Source: Thalassoglobus sp. JC818 (GTDB taxonomy: Bacteria > Planctomycetota > Planctomycetia > Planctomycetales > Planctomycetaceae). From it: a stretch of DNA of 64,000 nucleotides. Shown here one piece after another: positions 57,621 to 64,000 of this stretch. Both the position numbers and the translations under genes were made by a program. Every line of letters starts with the position of its first letter. The stretch's first letter is position 1. The stretch spans positions 318,001 to 382,000 of the forward strand of contig NZ_JBFEFI010000003.1 of the NCBI RefSeq assembly GCF_040717535.1, read 5' to 3'. Under the pieces are notes generated by a model, which saw only the letters and a program-made list of their open reading frames with translations, ran no database searches and had not been told where the DNA came from.

Positions 57621-60557
57621 TCAGTCGTTGTTGGGGAGTTCGAAAACCCACAGCGCCTGACCCGCTGAGCTTGGGTAGCAGGCGACATAGTGTCCGTCGG
57701 AAGAGAGAGTGAGAGGTTTCACATACTGGATGCTATCGCCCAGCATGAGGTGACCGTCTCGCTCTTGTTCACGGAGATTCCAAAAGACCAGATGCCCGCG
57801 TCCACCGCAAACAAGGGTTTTCGAATCACGGGTGAATTCGACATCCCACAGGACCTCTTTGCCTTTGAGTTCGGGTTCTGCTTTCCCATCTGAAGTGGAC
57901 CAGCGAAAGACTGAATAACCGTCCGTGACAGCGACTGTTTCCCCGTCTGGCGAAAAGCAGATCGCCGTTGTCGAACCTGTGCTTCGCAGAGTGAGTTCTC
58001 TGACCGATTTTTCACTCGAGAGATCGAACTCGCGGAGGACTCGCCCATCGCTGGCGAGAACTCGTTCGTCGTTCAGAAAGTGAAATGCAAATTCGTTCGA
58101 TTCGAAACTCGGGGTCGTGAATTTCTCCTCCAAAGTCTTAAGATTCCAGATGTGGGCCTGCTTCTCTCCTCCACCGGAAATGACGAACTCTGAATTTGGA
58201 GAAATCGCCAGCGAGGTCACGTTCCGCTTGTGTCCTGAATATGTTCCGACGGGTGTCAGCAGGCCGTTCTCAGCGACATCCCAGACTTGCACCAGACCTC
58301 TGTAGCCGCCAGCGACGAGTTGCTTTCCATCCGGTGTAAATTTCAGCGAAAGGATGGTTCCAAGATCTCGGAGCCTTCCAGCTGTGAAAATCTTGTTGCC
58401 GGTTTCGATGTCGTAAATCTCAACGTAATCATCAGCTTTGCCGGCAGCTACGAACTTCTGATTCGGATGGAAGGCGAGCGATTTGATTCCCCAACCCATC
58501 TCCGGAATCATCACTTTCAGCGGATAGTCAAGTTTCTCAGCTGTTCCGGATGAGTTGATGACCGATCGTTCGGGGGCGCTTTTCGTGCGTGCCACTGAAG
58601 TTGAGGGCGATGTCGGTTGGGACGGTTTCGGTTCCTTCGGAGTTCCTGTTCCTTTGACGGTGAGAGGAACCTTCAGAGTGACCGCCTGAGAATGGACGGA
58701 ATAAACACCGGTGAAGTCGTAATTGCTGGTGAATCCACGCTTCAGGTCGATGGTAATCTTCGCGTTCCCCTCCATTCGGAAGATTTGTCCTTCTTCGGGT
58801 TTTGTCGTTCGGAACTCGTAGTCCTGTTTGATCACAGCTTTGTCGCCGGTCAAGCTGACAAGTTCAAAATCTGATGTCTCGACTGCAGGAAGCGATTTCA
58901 CGATGGACCGCGGAGGTTGACGATCGAACGGGAAGCCGAACCTCATCTCTGGAAGTCCAGGTTGCCCCGGTGCATCTTCTTCAAATACCAGAGACGTTGA
59001 GCTGCTGACAGTCCATTTGGTTTGAGACGTTTTGGGAAGCGGAACAAACGGAAGCTGTGAAGGGGCACCAATCAGATACGGAAGCTGTGGGCCTTCATCC
59101 TCTTTCAGAAGATTTCCGAAACGAGTGATGTCGAGTGTGCCACGGTTGATGTTTGACGCGTTTCGACCAGTCGGGAAGCGAGGAGGAACCGCTCTGAGGC
59201 GAGCTTCGTGCCGACCGTAGAAGTTGCTATGGAATGAAAGTCGCGTGCTACGGTCATTCGGTGAAGGTCCGATTTCGACACTGACAAATGCGACTGCGGG
59301 AGAGACAGATTCCACAAGGCTCGGGCCGTCAAGCGGCTGTGCTGCCGGTTCTGGAGGAAGCGACAAGCCGTGTGCGTTCAGGAACTCTCGGGCCTGATTT
59401 GAAGGGACACAGAATCCAACGCCTGAGACATCGACTCCCGACAAACGCGAAGATGCAATGCCGACCACGGAACCGTCAGAGCGGAAAACTGGCCCACCAC
59501 TATTGCCGGGATTGACGGCAGCGTCGATCTGAAATTCTTCGGTTGTCGGATTCTGGACGATTCCCGAGACGGTACCTGTCGTGACTTTAATGCCGGTGCC
59601 GAGGAGCCTCGAGAGAGGGAATCCAATCACACGTACTTCCTGACCAAGTCGAACCTGACCCGAGTCCGCGAGTTTGACCGGATGCAGGTTTGTCGCTTCG
59701 ACTTTCAGTAATGCGAGGTCTCGCACAGGGTCTGATGCAATCACCTGAGCGGGGTAGCTTCGGTTGCCGATTGTGACGTTGACGATCGTCGCGCGATCAA
59801 CAACGTGAGCACAACTCAACAGGTGTCCTTCAGCCGTGATCACGAAAGCAGTTCCGCTTCCTTTCTCGGTTTCGACATTGTCCGAGATTTCCATGTCTCG
59901 CTGTTGAACGGTGTATGTCGAGCGACCGGTGATGACTTCTGTTCCGCTTTCGTGTTCCGCTCGAACCTCGAACTCAAATTGATAGTCGTCGGTGTCCGCA
60001 AACGTGAACCAGCCAGATTGATGTGCCAGCGTACTGTCGCTGGGCTGATTCGATTCGTCGTCTGCTCGCCGATCAGCAGGCCGATTTTCCTTGTCTCCAT
60101 CTGAAACAGGTCGCTGTGACTGAGTGAGCGAGGTGTCGGTCGTCGCTTGAGGAATCGCAGGGGAAGCGTGAGTGATGGACTCTTCGGTCTCAGGAGTACG
60201 CGTAGGGCTGGAGGAATCGGAAACGGGTGCTGACGATGATTCTTCTGCGTTCGCGTCCGGGATTTCTGCAATGGAAGCGTCGTCGGCAAGCTTCGGCGAT
60301 CTGTTGGAAACAACGGCATAGGCAATCACCGAAACGGCCAGTGCCATCACACAAGCTCCTGCCAGGAGAAAGAGTTGCAGTCGATCCGACTGGCTCTCTG
60401 AATGGTCATTGAAAGCTTGGCGTCGGTGAGTCGGAAGATCATCGTCGACCAGATATTCACCGCACTTCGGGCAGGTCGCGTCGCCGGCGAGGTTTTGTCC
60501 CGGTCGAAGGGAGTGAGTTGCGCGACAGAAGGGGCAGGTGATCCGATTTCGAGCCAA
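57621..60557 (-). CDS. Zinc-ribbon, HtrA-like serine protease and WD40 fusion membrane protein
   Basis: 978 residues from a TTG at 60557, with a GAGGTG ribosome site just upstream. The N-terminal zinc ribbon has C8, C11, C29, C32 (CPFC, CPKC). One membrane helix lies at about 61-83, then a Ser/Pro/Thr-rich linker. A trypsin-like domain follows: H251 (SCAHVVD), D280 (DPVRDLALLK), S353 (NPGNSGGPVF). No PDZ is visible. A Pro/Ser-rich stretch leads to a C-terminal WD40 propeller (about 670-978) with repeats such as SLKFTPDGKQLVAGG and SLAISPNSEFVISGG. The layout suggests envelope quality control or signalling. Confidence 0.86.
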   Translation of the reverse strand: MARNRITCPFCRATHSLRPGQNLAGDATCPKCGEYLVDDDLPTHRRQAFNDHSESQSDRLQLFLLAGACVMALAVSVIAYAVVSNRSPKLADDASIAEIPDANAEESSSAPVSDSSSPTRTPETEESITHASPAIPQATTDTSLTQSQRPVSDGDKENRPADRRADDESNQPSDSTLAHQSGWFTFADTDDYQFEFEVRAEHESGTEVITGRSTYTVQQRDMEISDNVETEKGSGTAFVITAEGHLLSCAHVVDRATIVNVTIGNRSYPAQVIASDPVRDLALLKVEATNLHPVKLADSGQVRLGQEVRVIGFPLSRLLGTGIKVTTGTVSGIVQNPTTEEFQIDAAVNPGNSGGPVFRSDGSVVGIASSRLSGVDVSGVGFCVPSNQAREFLNAHGLSLPPEPAAQPLDGPSLVESVSPAVAFVSVEIGPSPNDRSTRLSFHSNFYGRHEARLRAVPPRFPTGRNASNINRGTLDITRFGNLLKEDEGPQLPYLIGAPSQLPFVPLPKTSQTKWTVSSSTSLVFEEDAPGQPGLPEMRFGFPFDRQPPRSIVKSLPAVETSDFELVSLTGDKAVIKQDYEFRTTKPEEGQIFRMEGNAKITIDLKRGFTSNYDFTGVYSVHSQAVTLKVPLTVKGTGTPKEPKPSQPTSPSTSVARTKSAPERSVINSSGTAEKLDYPLKVMIPEMGWGIKSLAFHPNQKFVAAGKADDYVEIYDIETGNKIFTAGRLRDLGTILSLKFTPDGKQLVAGGYRGLVQVWDVAENGLLTPVGTYSGHKRNVTSLAISPNSEFVISGGGEKQAHIWNLKTLEEKFTTPSFESNEFAFHFLNDERVLASDGRVLREFDLSSEKSVRELTLRSTGSTTAICFSPDGETVAVTDGYSVFRWSTSDGKAEPELKGKEVLWDVEFTRDSKTLVCGGRGHLVFWNLREQERDGHLMLGDSIQYVKPLTLSSDGHYVACYPSSAGQALWVFELPNND

Positions 60558-60841
60558 AAGAGCACCTCACGAGATGAGTGAGTTGTTGATTTGCACTGAT
60601 GTCTTACAAATGTACTATTCAAAGAGATTGTTTCGCAAGGAGAACTTGTCTGTTTCCCCACTTTTGTCTGCAGTTGGAAGGGCCTACAATCAATCCTGAA
60701 AGGCAAACTTGTGGCGGGAGATCGTGTCGGCGAGTGTGTGATTTTCCCCGAGGAGGGCGGACACCGATGTCAGGTCGTCCCGATTTTTCCTCCTGATTGA
60801 CGATCTTTGAGGTCGTTCACAATGAAACATTGAGTGATGAC

Positions 60842-61141
60842 ATGGCAGACGAAGTAGAACTTCTGGAAACTCTGAAACAGGTGATCGACCCGGAATTGAT
60901 GATTAACATTGTCGACCTCGGTTTGATCTACGACATCGCCCAGGAGGAAGGTGTCGTCAACGTAAATATGACTTTGACCAGCCCAGCTTGTCCCGCCGGG
61001 CCTCAAATTGTTCAGCAGTCAAAAATGGCTCTCGAACAATTGGAGGACGTCGAGAAAGCAGAGATCAAACTCGTCATGTCCCCCCCGTGGTCTCCTGATC
61101 GGATGACCGATGATGCTCGTGATCAGTTAGGAATTTTCTAG
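60842..61141 (+). CDS. DUF59 iron-sulfur cluster assembly factor (SufT/MIP18-like)
   Basis: 99 residues from the ATG at 60842 (MADEVELLETLKQVIDPELMINIVDLGLIYDI). The DUF59 pattern is visible: DPEL..NIVDLGLIYD, then TLTSPACPAGPQI with the conserved Cys, and VMSPPWSPDRM. Such proteins help load FeS clusters. Its stop TAG is directly followed by the ATG of the next gene. Confidence 0.92.
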   Translation: MADEVELLETLKQVIDPELMINIVDLGLIYDIAQEEGVVNVNMTLTSPACPAGPQIVQQSKMALEQLEDVEKAEIKLVMSPPWSPDRMTDDARDQLGIF

Positions 61142-61840
61142 ATGAAACACAACGTAATCTGGCTGATGGCATTCTTCTCCACATGCTGTTTCCTGCAGTC
61201 CTGTGTCGCAGAAGAAAGCTCGCCGCCCAGCAAGTTTGAAGTGACCTCTCCACAATCACAGTCGGACCAGTCCGCGGACAACGAATCCGCACCGGCCGAA
61301 TCAAAGGACGAAAACGTGTACAAGGTGAAATTTGAGACTTCCAAAGGGGATTTCGTTGTTGAAGTCCATCCTGACTGGGCTCCAAAAGGTGCAGAGCGAT
61401 TTCGCGAATTGGTCGAAGCCAAGTTCTATGACGATGTCCGATTTTTCCGAGTCATCGATGGCTTCATGGCTCAGTTCGGAATCAGTGGTGATCCAGCCGT
61501 GATGACCAAATGGCGAGATTCTCCGATCGCAGATGATCCCAACAAGCAGTCCAACACTCGTGGCCGAATTACTTATGCCATGGCTGGCCCGAACACTCGA
61601 ACATCGCAGCTGTTCATCAACTTCGGCGACAACTCATTCCTCGACAACCAGGGATTCTCTCCGTTTGGTGAAGTCGTGGAAGGGATGGAAGTCGTCGATT
61701 CGCTTTACGCCGAATACGGCGAAGGCGCACCGAGCGGACGTGGACCGAATCAGGGACGCATCCAGCAGGAAGGGAATGCTTATCTCAACGAGAAGTTCCC
61801 GAAGCTGGACTACATCAAGTCGGCGACAATCGTCGAGTAA
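61142..61840 (+). CDS. Exported cyclophilin-type peptidyl-prolyl isomerase
   Basis: 232 residues. [21 protein letters not shown] is a signal peptide with a near-lipobox (LQSC), then a Ser/Pro/Glu linker to about residue 55. The cyclophilin domain (about 58-225) has [71 protein letters not shown]. It follows the DUF59 gene with no spacing (TAGATG). Periplasmic folding of proline bonds is expected. Confidence 0.93.
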   Translation: MKHNVIWLMAFFSTCCFLQSCVAEESSPPSKFEVTSPQSQSDQSADNESAPAESKDENVYKVKFETSKGDFVVEVHPDWAPKGAERFRELVEAKFYDDVRFFRVIDGFMAQFGISGDPAVMTKWRDSPIADDPNKQSNTRGRITYAMAGPNTRTSQLFINFGDNSFLDNQGFSPFGEVVEGMEVVDSLYAEYGEGAPSGRGPNQGRIQQEGNAYLNEKFPKLDYIKSATIVE

Positions 61841-61856
61841 GTGACTTGAGCAATGG

Positions 61857-61891
61857 AATGGCCATCACTGAGAGGTGATGGTCATTTTTTT
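61857..61891 (+). terminator. Terminator after the cyclophilin gene
   Basis: TGGCCATCAC pairs with GTGATGGTCA around a short loop, then seven T. Lies ~20 bases past the stop at 61840. Confidence 0.9.
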
Positions 61892-61922
61892 CATCCTGTC
61901 GAAAATCATCGCGTGAGTGAAA

Positions 61923-63305
61923 ATGGCGACCGCAACTTCCCATCCAGCCAAGGCGACTGAGTTCGTCAAGAATTCTGAACGAGCAGCATGGCACGACCGC
62001 ACCTTATGGTTTGTGCGTGCAAAACGTGACAAGGCTGCCGAGTCCGTCCCGGAATGGGAAACGCTTCGCGAACGTGCTTCGCAGATCAAAAAGTACACGA
62101 TGACCAACATGGCCGAACTGCTGGAGCAGTTTGAGCGACAGGCAAAGGCCAACGGCATTCAGGTTCACTGGGCTAAAGACGCAGCTGAACACAACGAGAT
62201 TGTTCTCAAGCTTCTTCAGTCGCACGACGTGAAGAAAGTCGTCAAAAGCAAATCGATGCTGACGGAGGAATGTCACCTCAATCCGTTTCTCGAACGCAAC
62301 GATATCGAGGTCGTCGATACCGATCTCGGTGAGTGGATTGTTCAGCTTCGGGAAGAGCCCCCCAGTCATATTGTGATGCCCGCGATTCATACCAAGCGGG
62401 AAGAAATTGGGGAGTTGTTTCATGAGAAGATCGGAACTGAAAAAGGTGCCACCGATCCTCAATATCTCACAGAAGCAGCTCGTCAGGAATTGAGACAGCG
62501 CTTTCTGGCAGCTGACGCAGGGATCACCGGTGTCAATTTCGCTGTCGCAGAAACGGGCGGAATTGTCGTCTGCACGAATGAAGGCAACGCAGACTTGGGA
62601 ACGTCACTTCCGAAGCTGCACATCGCTTGCATGGGTATCGAGAAAGTGATTCCTCGCCAGAAGGATCTCGCCGTCTTTCTGAGGCTGTTGGCGCGCTCAG
62701 CCACGGGCCAGCCGATCACAACGTACTCCACGCACTTTCATGGGCCGCGTGAACCAGGATGTGAAATGCACATCGTTCTCGTGGACAATGGTCGCAGCGA
62801 GATTCTCGGAAGCGATGACTTCCGCCGTTCGCTGAACTGCATTCGCTGCGGCGCGTGCATGAATACATGCCCCGTCTATCGACGAAGCGGAGGCCACAGC
62901 TACAGCAACACGGTGCCCGGTCCTATTGGTTCGATTCTCGCACCATCACAAGACGCCCAAACACACTCAAGCCTCCCGTATGCTTGTTCGCTGTGTGGTT
63001 CTTGCAGCGATGTCTGCCCGGTCAAAATCAATCTTCACGAGCAGTTGTATACGTGGCGAAGTAAGCTCGTGTTGAAAGGCTTGCTACCGGTCTCGAAGAA
63101 GCTGCCGATGCAGGTTGCTGCCGGTGTCTTATCTCGACCATGGTTGTATCGACTCGCCGGAAGGTTTGGTCGATTTGCCTTGCGTTACCTGCCTCGGTTC
63201 ATGATCTATAACCCGCTCAACGATTGGGGCAATCAACGCGAGCTTCCCGTGCCTCCCAAGCAGAGCTTCCGACAGCTCTACGAGCAGCGCAAGAAGAAGC
63301 GGTAG
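61923..63305 (+). CDS. lutB: L-lactate utilization iron-sulfur protein LutB
   Basis: 460 residues from the ATG at 61923. An N-terminal LUD domain (ITGVNFAVAETGGIVVCTNEGN, CMGIEKVIPRQKDL) is followed by a twin [4Fe-4S] module: NCIRCGACMNTCPVYR near residue 310 and ACSLCGSCSDVCPVK near 357. A C-terminal DUF3390-like tail follows. It would transfer electrons from lactate in the LutABC complex. lutA and lutC are not seen nearby. It could help use lactate made from lactaldehyde, but it lies 31 kb from the BMC operon. Confidence 0.92.
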   Translation: MATATSHPAKATEFVKNSERAAWHDRTLWFVRAKRDKAAESVPEWETLRERASQIKKYTMTNMAELLEQFERQAKANGIQVHWAKDAAEHNEIVLKLLQSHDVKKVVKSKSMLTEECHLNPFLERNDIEVVDTDLGEWIVQLREEPPSHIVMPAIHTKREEIGELFHEKIGTEKGATDPQYLTEAARQELRQRFLAADAGITGVNFAVAETGGIVVCTNEGNADLGTSLPKLHIACMGIEKVIPRQKDLAVFLRLLARSATGQPITTYSTHFHGPREPGCEMHIVLVDNGRSEILGSDDFRRSLNCIRCGACMNTCPVYRRSGGHSYSNTVPGPIGSILAPSQDAQTHSSLPYACSLCGSCSDVCPVKINLHEQLYTWRSKLVLKGLLPVSKKLPMQVAAGVLSRPWLYRLAGRFGRFALRYLPRFMIYNPLNDWGNQRELPVPPKQSFRQLYEQRKKKR

Positions 63306-64000
63306 GCCGTCAATTCATTTGAACCAAGCGGTGAGGCACTCTTTCGATGGATCTCGAAAAAGTTTGTCCTGCGCGTTGCCGTGAATGTGTCCCTCGACGC
63401 ATCGTACACAACCCGTAGTGAGGAAACGAAACGGGATACCATATGTGGTGTGGTGTCCGAAACTTGAGTCAAATTCCCTACAAGATCGGCAATTTGCTTT
63501 ACAACCAGATTCCCCTGAGTTAGCCTTATTTCCTGTCAGGGTTGGCAGCGTGTTGGACACAAAATCAACCTTCGACCTGCGTTTGAAGAGTTCCACTGAT
63601 TGGAATCAAAACCGCAGAAAGATTGAACGCCGAAAGTTCTAACAACGGAACGTTTCGGTCAGACGGAAACTTGGATTGGAATGGATTCCGATGCATCCGC
63701 ATCTCGCGAACATTGATCACCTTCTTTGCGATCGATTTCTCCGCACAGATCAATGTGATGACCTTGGCTTGCAACCCCTTGGCTTGGTCTTGTCGCTCTC
63801 CCTCCCTTTCTTCATTCTCAATCTCTCGTTTCTCTCACGAACTTTCTGCTGTCGTCCAATCACACAGGCCGTTTCGATTTGGAGTTTGACTCAAGCCATC
63901 CCCGCGTGCGGGCGCGGTTGAGTTCCAGTTCGGAAAAGTCCCGGCAAGCGACCCTTGCTCCCACTGTTTGATTCGATACCACGACCCGGAAAAAGAGTTC
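63306..64000. other. End of window, no confident gene
   Basis: Nearly 700 bases after lutB. Small frames are open on both strands but none has a recognisable motif or good start. In the last ~110 bases one plus frame reads like protein (PCSHC followed by HDPEKEF) and continues past the edge, but its start is unclear. Confidence 0.4.

Noticed and set aside
63880-64000. Possible gene fragment with PCSHC and HDPEKEF at the right edge
   Set aside because: It looks protein-like, but its frame is blocked upstream by a stop and no start codon is evident; it cannot be judged from this window.

Overview
The window looks like chromosomal DNA of a planctomycete (PVC superphylum). The strongest signs are a planctomycete-type bacterial microcompartment (BMC) operon (class II aldolase, acylating aldehyde dehydrogenase, PduL, acetate kinase, two BMC-H and three BMC-P shell proteins, DeoR regulator), a zinc-ribbon/HtrA/WD40 fusion protein, and mostly single or paired housekeeping genes instead of long operons. 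Base composition is moderate in GC, and several genes appear to start with GTG or TTG. I see no phage, plasmid, transposase gene, CRISPR array, rRNA or tRNA.

Layout. 1-7 kb: class II fructose-bisphosphate aldolase (cut by the window edge), a TIM-barrel sugar isomerase-like protein, a tandem universal stress protein, ispG, dihydroorotase and a small Cys-rich secreted protein. 7-16 kb (mostly minus, then plus): mutS, pgi, pyrE, a parvulin-type isomerase and an orphan GlmL/MutL-type ATPase. 16.5-22 kb: a translation/stress cluster phoH, PgpH-like HD phosphodiesterase, ybeY, CorC-like protein. 22-30.5 kb: the minus-strand BMC operon, read from deoR down to the aldolase and closed by a strong terminator. 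30.9-35.4 kb: a tightly overlapping MoxR-DUF58-transglutaminase operon with an 87-aa LSm-like protein at its end. 35.6-42.5 kb: carA, ndk, ilvC and ilvN, recA, glnA. 42.7-50 kb: a small acidic lipoprotein, a 1,799-aa inverse-autotransporter-like beta-helix surface protein, and a TonB-like single-pass protein. 50-64 kb: a secreted sugar-mutarotase-like protein, sixA, rodA, an SGNH hydrolase, a DUF2817 peptidase-like protein, an SDR protein, a TerC protein, the zinc-ribbon/HtrA/WD40 protein, a DUF59 FeS factor, a lipoprotein-like cyclophilin and lutB.

How the genes fit together. In the BMC, a fuculose/rhamnulose-phosphate-type aldolase would release lactaldehyde. The EP-tagged aldehyde dehydrogenase would make an acyl-CoA, PduL an acyl-phosphate, and the acetate kinase ATP. 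Four proteins of the operon carry the same short amphipathic helix at one end, the usual BMC encapsulation signal. One of the four has no assigned function and ends in a domain that resembles RpiB/LacA/LacB sugar-phosphate isomerases without their Cys-containing active-site motif. The operon also holds a small multi-pass membrane protein and an acetate kinase with changes at several catalytic positions.

A second notable feature is a family of four ~80-105 bp repeats with TAGAGCA/TGCTCTA ends (4888, 15636, 24052, 55659). Three of them provide the stop codon of the gene before them, and one sits inside the BMC operon.
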